Assembly: GCA_964456445.1 (NCBI GenBank)
Contig: CAYWBI010000016.1
Coordinates: 1 to 39,420 of the forward strand
Length of the DNA stretch: 39,420 nucleotides
Reading direction: 5' to 3'
From: CAYWBI01 sp964456445
GTDB lineage: Bacteria; Calditrichota; Calditrichia; Calditrichales; J004
Shown here: positions 18,067 to 26,798 of the stretch, piece after piece
Layout of the letters: every line of letters starts with the position of its first letter
Numbering within the stretch: the stretch's first letter is position 1
Position numbers and translations under genes: made by a program
Notes under the pieces: generated by a model
What the model saw: only the letters and a program-made list of their open reading frames with translations
What the model was told of the DNA's origin: nothing
Databases searched by the model: none

Positions 18067-18501
18067 ATGACAAATAAAAATATAGATCATAAACGGTCGG
18101 CTTCAGATACAGTTGGTAAAAGTGAATCACAATGGAAGAAAGAGCTAATTCCCGAACGGTTCAAGGTCTTAAGGGAAAAAGCAACGGAAGCTCCGTTTAA
18201 CGGTGAATATTATCATCATGATGAAAAAGGCATATATCATTGTGCCGGTTGTGGTGCCTCTCTGTTTCCGTCCGGTTTTAAATATAATTCCGGTAGCGGA
18301 TGGCCCAGTTTTTTTAATGCCTTTTCACCCAAGGCCATCAAAATCAAACGTGATGTCTCATTGGGCATGGTTCGCGATGAAATCTTGTGTGCGCAGTGTG
18401 GGGGGCATCTTGGACATGTTTTCCCCGATGGGCCAAAACCAACAGGTCTTCGCTACTGTGTAAACTCTCTGAGCCTTAATTTTGAAAAATCTAAGGTTTA
18501 G
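18067..18501 (+). CDS. msrB: Peptide-methionine (R)-S-oxide reductase
   Basis: Repairs methionine-R-sulfoxide in proteins using thioredoxin. The zinc site is formed by CAGCG and CAQCGG, the substrate pocket by SGSGWPSF and GHLGHVFPDGP, and the catalytic cysteine lies in RYCVNSLSL near the C-terminus. The protein is cytoplasmic, with no signal peptide. An ATG at 18046 would add 7 residues, but AAGGT at 18056-18060 is 6 bases before the ATG at 18067, which is preferred (144 residues). It stands alone, divergent from the MFS gene. Confidence 0.95.
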   Translation: MTNKNIDHKRSASDTVGKSESQWKKELIPERFKVLREKATEAPFNGEYYHHDEKGIYHCAGCGASLFPSGFKYNSGSGWPSFFNAFSPKAIKIKRDVSLGMVRDEILCAQCGGHLGHVFPDGPKPTGLRYCVNSLSLNFEKSKV

Positions 18502-18801
18502 TGGGGCAAAAAACCTTAAATTCTGATAATATGCGGAAACATGTACGGATTATAAACATTTCTCATGGTAAAGACGCGTACGTTATAAGATATAAGAATT
18601 GAGCTATCGAATCTTTAGCTTACATAAGTAATTCGTAACGGTCTAAGCTCAAAGTGTTTTGGATATTTCTTTTTGGAGTTTGGGTCAATCATTTTGATAA
18701 ACATTGGTTTCCGATTTTGTTGTCGGGATTTTATTCTGCCCAAGTCGTTGTTAAAAAAACTGATATCTTATTTCGAATGAGTTGAAAGGGGTTGAAATAG
18801 G
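18502..18801. other. Intergenic region before tRNA-Arg
   Basis: About 300 AT-rich bases with no gene visible and no clear terminator for msrB. The last part (18781-18805) repeats the short unit GGTTGA three times just ahead of the tRNA promoter. Confidence 0.35.
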
Positions 18802-18830
18802 TTGACTTTAATCGTCCATGACAATAAATT
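18802..18830 (+). promoter_or_regulatory. Candidate sigma-70 promoter for tRNA-Arg
   Basis: TTGACT (18802-18807) and TAAATT (18825-18830) are separated by exactly 17 bases. Predicted transcription start is near 18837, about 12 bases before the mature tRNA 5' end, a usual distance for a short tRNA leader. Confidence 0.5.
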
Positions 18831-18848
18831 CCAAATCTTAATTTTAAT

Positions 18849-18922
18849 GCGCCCGTGGCTCAATTGGATAGAGCGTTGGATTCCGGTTCCAAAGGTTGGG
18901 GGTTCGAGTCCCTTCGGGCGTA
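18849..18922 (+). tRNA. tRNA-Arg (anticodon CCG)
   Basis: A 74-base cloverleaf. Acceptor arm GCGCCCG pairs with CGGGCGT (one terminal G-U) and is followed by discriminator A. The D arm is GCTCAATTGGATAGAGC. The anticodon stem TTGGA/TCCAA holds the loop TTCCGGT, giving anticodon CCG (reads CGG). The T arm GGGGG-TTCGAGT-CCCTT includes two G-U pairs. The 3' CCA is not encoded. Confidence 0.95.
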
Positions 18923-18926
18923 CAGC

Positions 18927-18959
18927 AAAGGTCTTCGTAAAACAAGACCTTTTTTTTTT
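18927..18959 (+). terminator. Rho-independent terminator of tRNA-Arg
   Basis: AAAGGTCTT (18927-18935) pairs with AAGACCTTT (18944-18952) around an 8-base loop; the T-run continues to 18959. It lies 4 bases behind the tRNA, so the tRNA is a single-gene transcript. Confidence 0.88.
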
Positions 18960-19122
18960 GAGACATTATTGGTTGCTTTTCAATATTGACTTTTTCTTTA
19001 TATATAATGTTGCTATTGATTTTCATTATTCTTGAAAAATTCATAATTTAATGTCTTTATAATAGATGGGCAATCGCCCTCTATTTCAATCATATAAATC
19101 TATAAAATAGTAGATGATAAAA

Positions 19123-20553
19123 ATGGCAAAAAATATTACGCCCCGTGCAACAGATTATTCCAAATGGTACACCGATGTGGTTCTTCAGGCAAAACTGGCT
19201 GATTATTCGCCGGTAAAAGGATGTATGGTTATCCGCCCCAACGGATATGCAATATGGGAAATGATTCAGAAATATCTTGACAACATGTTTAAAGAAACAG
19301 GCCATGTCAATGCTTATTTTCCATTACTGATACCGGAAAGCTTTATGAAAAAAGAGGCCGAACACGTAGAAGGTTTTGCACCGGAATGTGCGGTTGTAAC
19401 CCATGGCGGCGGTCAAAAGCTGGAAGAAAACCTTTATATTCGTCCCACCTCCGAGACAATTATATGGAGCATGTACCGCAAATGGATCATGAGTTATCGT
19501 GATTTGCCTTTACTTATAAACCAATGGGCAAATGTTATGCGTTGGGAAATGCGCACCCGGCTTTTTTTACGCACCTCGGAATTTTTATGGCAGGAAGGCC
19601 ATACCGCCCATGCTACAGCGGAAGAATCGGAAGAAGAAACAAAACGTATGTTAAATGTGTATAATACTTTTGCCGAAGATTACCTGGCGATTCCGGTAAT
19701 TGCCGGAAAAAAATCTGAATCTGAGAAATTTGCCGGCGCTAAACATACCTATTGTATCGAAGCCATGATGCAGGATAAAAAGGCGCTTCAGGCCGGAACT
19801 TCCCATAATCTCGGACAAAATTTTGCCAAAGCCTTTGATGTACAATATCAGGATAAAGAAGGGGGCCGCAAATATGTGTGGGCAACATCATGGGGCGTAA
19901 GTACACGTCTTATCGGAGCGGTGATCATGACCCATAGTGATGATCGCGGTCTGGTGCTGCCGCCAAAACTGGCGCAACGTCCGGTAGTAATTGTTCCAAT
20001 TTACCGTAAGGATGAAGAGAAAAGGGCCGTAATGGCTTATGCAGATGAAATCTATGCCGGGCTGAAAGAAAAATTAAAAGTTATAATGGATGACCGTGAA
20101 CAATATAAACCTGGATATAAATTCGCCGAATGGGAATTGCAGGGTATCCCAATCCGCATTGAAATAGGGCCCCGGGATGTTGAGAAGGGCCAGTTGGTCC
20201 TTGTGCGTCGTGACAATATGGAAAAGCAATTTATCAGCAGGGATGGGATTGTCGAGCGTGTTCAAGATGAACTGGTACACATGCAAAAGGATATGTTGCA
20301 AAAGGCGCTTGATTTCCGCAAGGCCAACACATTTAATGTGGATCAGTATGACGAGTTGAAGAATATAGTAAATAGTGATGGTGGCTTTGTAAATGCGCAC
20401 TGGTGTGGCGGGGCCGAATGTGAAACCAAAGTTAAAAATGAAACCAAGGCCACGATCCGCTGCATTCCATTTGAACGTGAGAATGAAGAGGGCGCCTGCA
20501 TCGTTTGTGGTAAACAATCTGATGGCAGGGTTATATTTGCCAAGGCCTACTAA
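19123..20553 (+). CDS. proS: Prolyl-tRNA synthetase, archaeal/eukaryotic type (ProS type 3)
   Basis: Class II aminoacyl-tRNA synthetase that charges tRNA-Pro. The class II core shows RPTSETIIW and RWEMRTRLFLRTSEFLWQEGHTAHA; there is no editing (INS) domain between motifs 2 and 3, as is normal for the short archaeal/eukaryotic form. The C-terminal extension holds a zinc-like cluster (WCGGAEC ... CIVCG) and the protein ends in Tyr, as this type does. An in-frame ATG at 19114 would add MIK; the ATG at 19123 gives the usual MAK-ITPR beginning and is chosen (476 residues). Neither has a strong ribosome binding site. Confidence 0.95.
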   Translation: MAKNITPRATDYSKWYTDVVLQAKLADYSPVKGCMVIRPNGYAIWEMIQKYLDNMFKETGHVNAYFPLLIPESFMKKEAEHVEGFAPECAVVTHGGGQKLEENLYIRPTSETIIWSMYRKWIMSYRDLPLLINQWANVMRWEMRTRLFLRTSEFLWQEGHTAHATAEESEEETKRMLNVYNTFAEDYLAIPVIAGKKSESEKFAGAKHTYCIEAMMQDKKALQAGTSHNLGQNFAKAFDVQYQDKEGGRKYVWATSWGVSTRLIGAVIMTHSDDRGLVLPPKLAQRPVVIVPIYRKDEEKRAVMAYADEIYAGLKEKLKVIMDDREQYKPGYKFAEWELQGIPIRIEIGPRDVEKGQLVLVRRDNMEKQFISRDGIVERVQDELVHMQKDMLQKALDFRKANTFNVDQYDELKNIVNSDGGFVNAHWCGGAECETKVKNETKATIRCIPFERENEEGACIVCGKQSDGRVIFAKAY

Positions 20554-20555
20554 AA

Positions 20556-20572
20556 CGTTTCAAATTGAAACG
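20556..20572. other. Perfect palindrome behind proS
   Basis: CGTTTCAA-A-TTGAAACG is a perfect 8-bp-arm dyad beginning 3 bases after the proS stop codon. With a one-base centre it is a poor RNA hairpin and no T-run follows, so a protein binding site is as likely as a transcript-end structure. It is 102 bases upstream of the rhomboid gene. Confidence 0.4.
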
Positions 20573-20673
20573 GTAAGTAATTGTGATAAAAATGTTTTGT
20601 TCCGCCCCTATTTTTACAGATATTTATTCCGTGGGACGGGGCTAAAATATAAAGGTTGATTTGAAAGGATGTT

Positions 20674-21501
20674 ATGTACGAAAATAAAGGGTTCGGTTTT
20701 TTAAATGCCATACCGCCGGGTATTAAAAATTTATTGTATGCCAATGTGGTGATGTTCATCCTCACACAATATACGGCATTTGGCCCCCGTTTGGAAAATC
20801 TCTTTGCACTAAGCGCTTATGGCGTCTTTGAACAGTTTAGAATTTGGCAGCTTGTCAGTTATATGTTTTTACATGGCGGATTCTGGCATATCTTCTTTAA
20901 CATGTTTGTCCTATGGATGTTTGGAGTGGAGCTGGAGAGAAATTGGGGTACAAAGGAATTTTTAAAATTTTATTTTATTACCGGGATTGGTGGTGCGGTT
21001 TTTAATCTGATCCTCTCCGGTGAACCGACCATTGGCGCCTCTGCTGCCGTCTATGGGGTAATGATTGCATACGCCCTGGCCTATCCCGATCGACTGATTT
21101 ATATATATTTTTTGTTCCCGGTCAAAGTAAAATATCTGATGGGCTTTCTTGTGATTTTTTCCTTCTTTTCCACTCTTGGACCAAATACCAGCAACATTGC
21201 CCATGCCGCGCATCTCGGTGGAATGATTGTCGGTTTTGTCTATCTCAAGTATTGGCGAATACATTTTAAAATCAAGGGTTTTTTCCAAAACACGTTGTCA
21301 AATTTGTCGTCTCCGAAGGGCCATTCATCGAATATGAAATATACACCGGGTGGTGGTGAAAATAAAACGGATTATTATCGTCGCAAGATCGATGAACTCC
21401 TGGACAAGATTAATAAGGTTGGCTATATGAACCTGAGCGATGAGGAGAAACGTCTGCTGGATGAAGGCAGCCGCTACCTGCGCGAGCATGACAAAAATTG
21501 A
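20674..21501 (+). CDS. Rhomboid family intramembrane serine protease
   Basis: A 275-residue polytopic protease that cleaves transmembrane substrates. The catalytic dyad is visible: S123 in GASAAVYG and H180 in HAAHLGG; the oxyanion/loop HGGFWHIFFN motif is also present. About six helices span 18-200. A soluble tail of about 70 residues follows, ending in a helical YRRKIDELLDKI ... LSDEEKRLLDEGS segment that many FCB-group rhomboids carry. AAGGA is well placed upstream of the ATG. It may share a transcript with proS (120-bp gap, no terminator). Confidence 0.92.
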   Translation: MYENKGFGFLNAIPPGIKNLLYANVVMFILTQYTAFGPRLENLFALSAYGVFEQFRIWQLVSYMFLHGGFWHIFFNMFVLWMFGVELERNWGTKEFLKFYFITGIGGAVFNLILSGEPTIGASAAVYGVMIAYALAYPDRLIYIYFLFPVKVKYLMGFLVIFSFFSTLGPNTSNIAHAAHLGGMIVGFVYLKYWRIHFKIKGFFQNTLSNLSSPKGHSSNMKYTPGGGENKTDYYRRKIDELLDKINKVGYMNLSDEEKRLLDEGSRYLREHDKN

Positions 21502-21799
21502 CAGGATTTACTCGCCTTTCTATGTAGCAATTTTAAGTTTCAGGTTTGAGAATTCCATAAAATTAAATTACCGGAAATTTTATTTTCCATCTATTTCCAC
21601 TTTTCAGCCTCTACCATCGGTTTGTTTTATAGTGAAGAATTGCCACCGTTCATTGTGCACTTCATGATCTCTGGGGTAACAACATAAACCCGTTTGTTTG
21701 AGTCCTTTTCAAACTATTTTAGACACATATTATTTAGTATCGTGTCTTTTATCCCGTCTTATTTTATAAAATATATACAACTGTAAAAAAGTTGAAAAA
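21502..21799. other. Intergenic region before the group 3b hydrogenase
   Basis: Very AT-rich, non-coding. It ends in a small inverted repeat, CAACT (21778-21782) and AGTTG (21790-21794), immediately before the candidate hydrogenase promoter. No terminator of the rhomboid gene is obvious. Confidence 0.35.
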
Positions 21800-21815
21800 G
21801 TGATTGAGAAATCAC
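21800..21815. promoter_or_regulatory. Palindromic candidate operator overlapping the -35 box
   Basis: GTGATT-GAGA-AATCAC is a perfect 6-bp-arm dyad and covers the -35 hexamer at 21804-21809. A dimeric regulator bound here would block the promoter. The half-sites resemble those of the CRP/FNR family, but the spacing is two bases longer than either consensus, so no family is assigned. Confidence 0.45.
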
Positions 21816-21832
21816 ATTCTTCTTTGTATATT
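21804..21832 (+). promoter_or_regulatory. Candidate sigma-70 promoter of the group 3b hydrogenase operon
   Basis: TTGAGA (21804-21809) and TATATT (21827-21832) each match the consensus at 5 of 6 positions with a 17-base spacer. Start of transcription would be near 21839, leaving a leader of about 87 bases before the first gene. Confidence 0.55.
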
Positions 21833-21925
21833 TATGATAATTAATTCACAAGTACTGTGCTCTAATATGTGGATAGAATTATTGAGAATGTTATCAGATA
21901 GGCAATAAATACAATGAGGTGAATG

Positions 21926-22993
21926 ATGAACAACTCCTTAACGACAAAGCTTGAATCTTTCAAGCGATACCATTTCGATTATTCTACAACAGTTGAATTT
22001 ATAGGATGGCTAAATGACCGGTTTGAGGTTATTGCTCCCCACAAAAAAGGGGCTTCTTCATATACCTATCAGCTTGTAGATGATCCAAATGAGGTCGAAT
22101 TAAATTATCCCCGTACAATACAGCCTTTGAAAAAGGCCTTTATGCCCCCGAAAGAAACGCTTATCAATTTTAATCTTAAGAGTAATGCTTATTCTGTGCC
22201 GAAGCTTCCCAACAAACGGAAACTCTTTTTTGGGATACACTCCTATGAGATGCAATCCATAAAGAGGTTGGATTACAATTTTAAAAAAGGAAATCCTGAA
22301 AAAAATTATTTATCACGTCGTAAAGATTGTCTCTTTATTGGCATCGCCTATACACCAGACAAATGGCATTTTTCCAGCGCCCTGGGGATTGATATTGAAG
22401 AAACAGAGGGCTTTTGCCTCTATTTTTATCCACAGAACAACGGATACATAGTTTTTGAAATTACCGATACAGGTGGTGTTCTTATCCGGGATTTCGGTAA
22501 AGGTGTGGCAGAAAATGACCAGCCTTTAGAGATAAAATCATTGGAATTTCAGAATAAAATTAAATTTCATTATAACCGTTTGCCGGAAATTTTTAAACAT
22601 ATCTATAATTCAAAAGTATGGAAAACGGTGGCAGAGAAGTGCGTTGGTTGTGGTACGTGCAATATACTTTGTCCTACTTGTTATTGTTTTGACGTCCATG
22701 ATGAAATTGAATTAAATGCAGAAGATGGCTCACGTAGCCGTCAGTGGGATGGTTGTATGCTCAATACTTTTGCCTTGGTGGCTGGGAACGAAAATTTTCG
22801 GACCGAGCTTGCCAATCGTACACGTCATCGTTTGTACCGCAAATTTAAGTATATAACCGACGATTCTAATATGTTGCATTGTGTAGGATGTGGGCGTTGC
22901 TCGCGCTACTGTCCCGCCGATATAAGTCTTGTGGGTATATTAAATGATTTGATTGATGATTATACCAATAAACCAGAAAAACAACTCCTTTAA
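21926..22993 (+). CDS. hydB: Group 3b [NiFe] hydrogenase beta subunit (4Fe-4S)
   Basis: Electron-transfer subunit of the cytoplasmic bidirectional NADP-linked hydrogenase (sulfhydrogenase), passing electrons between the small subunit and the flavoprotein. The N-terminal two thirds is the conserved family domain; the C-terminal third has two ferredoxin-like clusters, CVGCGTCNILCPTC near residue 240 and HCVGCGRCSRYCP near residue 320. About 355 residues, normal for HydB. GAGG at 21916-21919 favours the ATG at 21926 over the one at 21923. It is the first gene of a beta-gamma-delta-alpha operon, the standard group 3b order. Confidence 0.92.
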   Translation: MNNSLTTKLESFKRYHFDYSTTVEFIGWLNDRFEVIAPHKKGASSYTYQLVDDPNEVELNYPRTIQPLKKAFMPPKETLINFNLKSNAYSVPKLPNKRKLFFGIHSYEMQSIKRLDYNFKKGNPEKNYLSRRKDCLFIGIAYTPDKWHFSSALGIDIEETEGFCLYFYPQNNGYIVFEITDTGGVLIRDFGKGVAENDQPLEIKSLEFQNKIKFHYNRLPEIFKHIYNSKVWKTVAEKCVGCGTCNILCPTCYCFDVHDEIELNAEDGSRSRQWDGCMLNTFALVAGNENFRTELANRTRHRLYRKFKYITDDSNMLHCVGCGRCSRYCPADISLVGILNDLIDDYTNKPEKQLL

Positions 22994-23011
22994 GCAGGGG
23001 AAGGGGAGAAG

Positions 23012-23851
23012 ATGCAAAGTTTATCAAGCGAAATGTATGATCTCTATAGTCCTTTGATGGCAACAATCAACAAGGTTGAACGGCTGACTCAAACGGAACG
23101 GCGCTTTGAGATTTCCCTGCCTGACGGTCAATGCTTAAATCATAAACCGGGGCAGTTTGTTGAGGTTTCCATTTTTGGTTTTGGGGAGGCGCCAATTTCC
23201 ATCAGCTCTTCGCCGATGCGTAAAAACTCTTTTGATTTAACGGTACGTCGCACCGGTCGTCTTACCAATAAAATGCATGAACTGCCGGCAGGCAGCGCAA
23301 TTGGTATTCGTGGACCTTTTGGAAATGGATTTGATGTGGATACGTTTAAGGGCAAGGATATGCTCTTTATTTGTGGCGGCATTGGCCTGGCGCCTTTAAA
23401 ATCGCTTATCGATTATACCATTGGGAATCGGACAGACTTTGGCCGTATCATCATTCTGTATGGTACAAAATCACCCTCGGAAATATTATACCCAAAAGAG
23501 ATCGATGCATGGCAAACCGATCCGCAGGTGGAATTTACCATGACAGTTGACCGTGGAACATCGGAGTGGAAAGGAAATACAGGCGTAATTACTACACTGA
23601 TACCTTTATTAAAACTCGATGTTGCCAATACTATTGCCACTGTTGTGGGGCCTCCGGTTATGTATAAATTTGTGTTAATGGCCTTAAAGTCACGCAATTT
23701 AGCGGATGGAAATATTTATCTTTCCCTGGAGCGGCGCATGAAATGTGGGGTGGGTAAATGTGGCCATTGTCAGATAAATGATAGTTATGTCTGTCAGGAT
23801 GGCCCGGTCTATCATTATCCGCGCGTAAAAGAACTGGAGGAAGCCGTATGA
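23012..23851 (+). CDS. hydG: Group 3b hydrogenase gamma subunit, FAD/NAD(P)-binding
   Basis: Diaphorase subunit that exchanges electrons with NAD(P)H. It has a ferredoxin-reductase FAD domain (PGQFVEVSIFGFGEAPISISS), a nucleotide-binding domain (ICGGIGLAPL) and a C-terminal [2Fe-2S] motif, CGVGKCGHC followed by YVCQDGPV, as in dihydroorotate dehydrogenase electron-transfer subunits. The 279-residue length fits. GGGGAG precedes the ATG. Its end overlaps hydD by 4 bases (ATGA). Confidence 0.92.
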   Translation: MQSLSSEMYDLYSPLMATINKVERLTQTERRFEISLPDGQCLNHKPGQFVEVSIFGFGEAPISISSSPMRKNSFDLTVRRTGRLTNKMHELPAGSAIGIRGPFGNGFDVDTFKGKDMLFICGGIGLAPLKSLIDYTIGNRTDFGRIIILYGTKSPSEILYPKEIDAWQTDPQVEFTMTVDRGTSEWKGNTGVITTLIPLLKLDVANTIATVVGPPVMYKFVLMALKSRNLADGNIYLSLERRMKCGVGKCGHCQINDSYVCQDGPVYHYPRVKELEEAV

Positions 23852-24585
23852 GCAAACCCAAAATTGCATTTTTCGATTTTACAAGTTGCGAAGGTTGCCA
23901 GTTGAATAAATTAAATTTAGAGAATGATTTACTCTCGCTTTTGGAATTAGTTGATATTGTTGAATTCCGGGAAGCCATGGATAATCGTTCCGATTATTAC
24001 GACATTGCCTTTATCGAAGGTAGTATCAGTACGCCGAGCTGTGTGGAGCGTATCCACGATATCCGCCGTCGGACAAAAATCCTTGTTGCCCTGGGTGCCT
24101 GTGCTGTACAAGGAGGTGTGAACGCCATGAAGAACCTGCATCCTGCGGAGTGGGTAAAAGAGACGGTTTATGGCGATGATAAATATCTGTTTCCGTCGAT
24201 GCCTGTTCAGCCGGTGAGTGCGGTGGTAAAAGTAGATTATGAGATACGTGGTTGCCCGATGAGTACGCCGGAGTTTTTACATGTGTTAAAATCGCTGATC
24301 TTGGGTCGGCAGCCCGAAATAATCGATTATGCAGTCTGTGTGGAATGCAAATTGCGTGAAAACGAATGTGTGCTGGATAAAGGTATGTTTTGTCTTGGTC
24401 CTATAACCCGGGCAGGGTGTGACGCTATTTGTCCTTCATTTGGACAATACTGTACTGGATGCAGAGGCTTGATTTCCAATTTAAATCAAAAGGGGGCCAT
24501 ACGTATGTTAAAACTCCATGGCTTCTCTGATAATGAAGCATTAAAACGTCTTAACTTATTTAGCTCCCTGGATATTGTAATCTAA
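23848..24585 (+). CDS. hydD: Group 3b hydrogenase small subunit (delta)
   Basis: Small subunit carrying the iron-sulfur relay next to the Ni-Fe site. The proximal cluster ligands are in SCEGCQ, GACAVQGG and RGCPMST; the C-terminal part is Cys-rich (CVECKLRENEC ... CDAICPSFGQYCTGC) and would hold two more clusters. No Tat signal is present, consistent with a cytoplasmic enzyme. Its 245 residues are typical for group 3. It starts inside the hydG stop codon. Confidence 0.93.
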   Translation: MSKPKIAFFDFTSCEGCQLNKLNLENDLLSLLELVDIVEFREAMDNRSDYYDIAFIEGSISTPSCVERIHDIRRRTKILVALGACAVQGGVNAMKNLHPAEWVKETVYGDDKYLFPSMPVQPVSAVVKVDYEIRGCPMSTPEFLHVLKSLILGRQPEIIDYAVCVECKLRENECVLDKGMFCLGPITRAGCDAICPSFGQYCTGCRGLISNLNQKGAIRMLKLHGFSDNEALKRLNLFSSLDIVI

Positions 24586-24598
24586 CGAAGGTAAAATT

Positions 24599-25903
24599 AT
24601 GCGAAAGAATCTAAATATTGATGTTCACCATTTGACCAGGGTAGAAGGACATGGCAATATTGTTGTGAATATGAAGAATGGAATCCTTGAAAAGGCAGAA
24701 TTGGATATTGTGGAAGCGCCACGTTTTTTTGAAGCCATGCTAAAAGGACGGAATTTTCAGGAAGTTGCGATTATCACTTCCCGTATCTGTGGCATTTGTT
24801 CGCTTGGACATCAGATAACTTCTCTCAAAGCAACTGAAAATGCTCTTGGATTGGAAATTTCCCGGCAAACCGAATTGCTGCGTCGCATTCTAGTTGACGG
24901 GGCTACTTTTCAGAGTAATACACTACATGCCTTGTTCTTGGCGGCACCGGATTTCCTAAGTGTCGGTTCGGTGTTTCCACTGATAAACACCCATAGAGAA
25001 GTTGTTCTTGCAGCTTTGCGTCTAAAACGTTTGGCGAATGATATTGGAGACTTGATAAGCGGACGGGCGATTCATCCAATTAGTTGTGTGCCCGGTGGAT
25101 TTACTTCTATCCCTTCGGTAAAAAGCTTAAAGAAGCTAAGAGATAAGTTTGCCACGCAGGGAATTGATGACGCTAAATATATTGTGGATGTTGTGGCATC
25201 GCTGGTTGACAAGATTCCCGTTTTTGAACGTGAAACCGAATACATCAGTGTTAAAAGCAATACCGAGTATGGTTTATATGATGGTATGATCTATTCTTCT
25301 GACAGTGGCGTATATCCCAAGGAGAATTATCTTTCGGTGACCAATGAATTTGTTGTACCGCATTCGTCAAGCAAACATGCCCGTTTTAGCCGCAGCTCGT
25401 ACATGGTTGGTGCGTTGGCCCGTTATAATAACAGTCACGAACAATTAAGGCCCTTTGCCAAACAGGTCGCTGGTAAACTTGGACTAAAGGCGCCCTGCTT
25501 TAACCCTTATATGAACACCATCGCGCAATTGGTTGAGGTTGCAAACTGTATCGAAAATACGATCGAACTGATAGATACTCTACTGGATGAAGGGTTGAAA
25601 AACGAAAAACCCAATCAAAAACCCACGCGTTATGGCCGTGGTTTCGGACTTTCAGAAGTTCCACGCGGCATCTTGTTCCACGATTATACTTACAACCGTC
25701 AGGGACTGGTCGAAATAGCAAATTGCATCATCCCCACGGGTCAAAATCTGGCCAACATCGATGATGATATGAAAAAGCTGGTTCCTGAAATAATTGATGA
25801 GGACAAACAGCAAATTATCCATAAATTGGAAATGTTGGTACGGGCCTATGATCCTTGTATCTCCTGTTCCGTGCACATGTTAAATGTGAAATTTATGGAA
25901 TAA
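24599..25903 (+). CDS. hydA: Group 3b [NiFe] hydrogenase large subunit (alpha)
   Basis: Catalytic subunit with the Ni-Fe(CN)2CO site. Nickel ligands are the two CxxC motifs: RICGIC (C64, C67) near the N-terminus and DPCISC (C420, C423) near the C-terminus, followed by His426. The eight residues after that His (MLNVKFME) are the peptide expected to be removed by the maturation protease encoded next. At 434 residues it is the normal length for group 3b. AAGGT lies upstream of the ATG. The enzyme would interconvert H2 and NADPH, with possible sulfur reduction as known for Pyrococcus relatives. Confidence 0.94.
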   Translation: MRKNLNIDVHHLTRVEGHGNIVVNMKNGILEKAELDIVEAPRFFEAMLKGRNFQEVAIITSRICGICSLGHQITSLKATENALGLEISRQTELLRRILVDGATFQSNTLHALFLAAPDFLSVGSVFPLINTHREVVLAALRLKRLANDIGDLISGRAIHPISCVPGGFTSIPSVKSLKKLRDKFATQGIDDAKYIVDVVASLVDKIPVFERETEYISVKSNTEYGLYDGMIYSSDSGVYPKENYLSVTNEFVVPHSSSKHARFSRSSYMVGALARYNNSHEQLRPFAKQVAGKLGLKAPCFNPYMNTIAQLVEVANCIENTIELIDTLLDEGLKNEKPNQKPTRYGRGFGLSEVPRGILFHDYTYNRQGLVEIANCIIPTGQNLANIDDDMKKLVPEIIDEDKQQIIHKLEMLVRAYDPCISCSVHMLNVKFME

Positions 25904-25945
25904 CAGTGGCCGAAAATCCTAAATGGGTATAGTCTGAATTAAGAA

Positions 25946-26428
25946 ATGATTAAAAATATGTTAAAAGTAATAGGAATTGGAAACCGGCTGCGTGGTGATG
26001 ACGGCGTTGGACCGGCGGTGATTGAAATTCTGGGGGAGCAAAATAGCCTCTTGCCTTTTATGTTGATTGATGCCGGGGCAGATGCCTTTACCCTTTTGGA
26101 TCATCTGATCGGCAGCAATCCGTTGTTGATTGTGGACTGTGCCCGGATGGGCCGGAAGCCCGGTGATGTATGTTTATTTGATGTGGATGATGTATCCATA
26201 GAGAAGTTGAATAATTTAGTCTCGCTACATAGTTATGGGTTTGCACAAATCTATGGCATGGCCCGTCAATTAGGGCCGGTGATGTCATGTAAAGTTCTTG
26301 GCGTAGAACCATTGGAATTGATCTTTGATACTACGATGTCACCGGAAGTAGAAAAAAGTATCCCAAAGATAATTGAACTGATCTATCAGGAGGCAGGTAA
26401 TTATGTCAAAAAAAATAGTAATAATTGA
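25946..26428 (+). CDS. Hydrogenase maturation protease (HyaD/HycI family) for the 3b enzyme
   Basis: Endopeptidase that trims the large-subunit C-terminus after Ni insertion. The N-terminal GIGNRLRGDDGVG and the following DAGADAF segment hold the acidic residues used to sense nickel. The 160-residue length is standard. Placement 42 bases after hydA implies HydA is its substrate; a second, distinct protease serves the group 1 enzyme. The ribosome binding site is weak, and an alternative ATG lies at 25958. Its 3' end overlaps the response regulator gene by 26 bases, linking hydrogenase and signalling genes in one transcript. Confidence 0.9.
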   Translation: MIKNMLKVIGIGNRLRGDDGVGPAVIEILGEQNSLLPFMLIDAGADAFTLLDHLIGSNPLLIVDCARMGRKPGDVCLFDVDDVSIEKLNNLVSLHSYGFAQIYGMARQLGPVMSCKVLGVEPLELIFDTTMSPEVEKSIPKIIELIYQEAGNYVKKNSNN

Positions 26429-26789
26429 TGATGATATTGATCTGGTGGAAGCCATGCGTTTAACACTGGAAGATGCAGGGTTTGAAGTTATTGACGCCCA
26501 GGATGGTGCGAAAGGGCAGGCACTTGTAAAAAAAGAGAATCCGGACCTGGTGCTTTTAGATGTGATGATGGGCGCCCAGGACGAAGGTTTTCAGGTTGCA
26601 TATCAATTAAAGAATGACGATGAAACGGCTGATATCCCCATTATCATGCTTACGGCCGTGAGTCAGGAAACAGGCTTTGAATTTGATAAGGAAAAGGATG
26701 AAGATTTCCTGCCGGTTAGTGAATTTATCGAGAAACCGGTGAACCCGGACAAGCTAATAGATGTTATAAAAAGTACACTGGGGTTTTAA
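26403..26789 (+). CDS. Stand-alone response regulator receiver
   Basis: A 128-residue CheY-like receiver with no output domain. The acidic pocket is D9/D10/D11, the phosphoacceptor D53 (in LVLLDVMM), and the switch residues are T84 and K111. AGGAGG is placed ideally before the ATG. It lies within the 3' end of the protease gene and 9 bases before a histidine kinase, so phosphotransfer from that kinase is the simplest reading. With no DNA-binding domain it must act on another protein; the receiver-less sigma-54 activator encoded nearby is the obvious candidate, by inference. Confidence 0.92.
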   Translation: MSKKIVIIDDDIDLVEAMRLTLEDAGFEVIDAQDGAKGQALVKKENPDLVLLDVMMGAQDEGFQVAYQLKNDDETADIPIIMLTAVSQETGFEFDKEKDEDFLPVSEFIEKPVNPDKLIDVIKSTLGF

Positions 26790-26798
26790 AGGGGCGCT

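Noticed and set aside
18986..19008. TTGACT and TATAAT upstream of proS as a promoter
   Set aside because: The spacer is only 11 bases, too short for sigma-70.
18844..19044. Minus-strand ORF across the tRNA
   Set aside because: Its C-terminal part is the reverse translation of tRNA-Arg, a common spurious protein; the tRNA and terminator explain the sequence.
21440..21667. Plus-strand ORF over the end of the rhomboid gene and the following spacer
   Set aside because: It starts inside the rhomboid coding region in another frame, has no ribosome binding site and no family-like sequence.
21800..21815. Palindrome as an FNR or CRP site
   Set aside because: The spacing between half-sites is two bases longer than TTGAT-N4-ATCAA or GTGA-N6-TCAC; kept only as an unassigned operator candidate.
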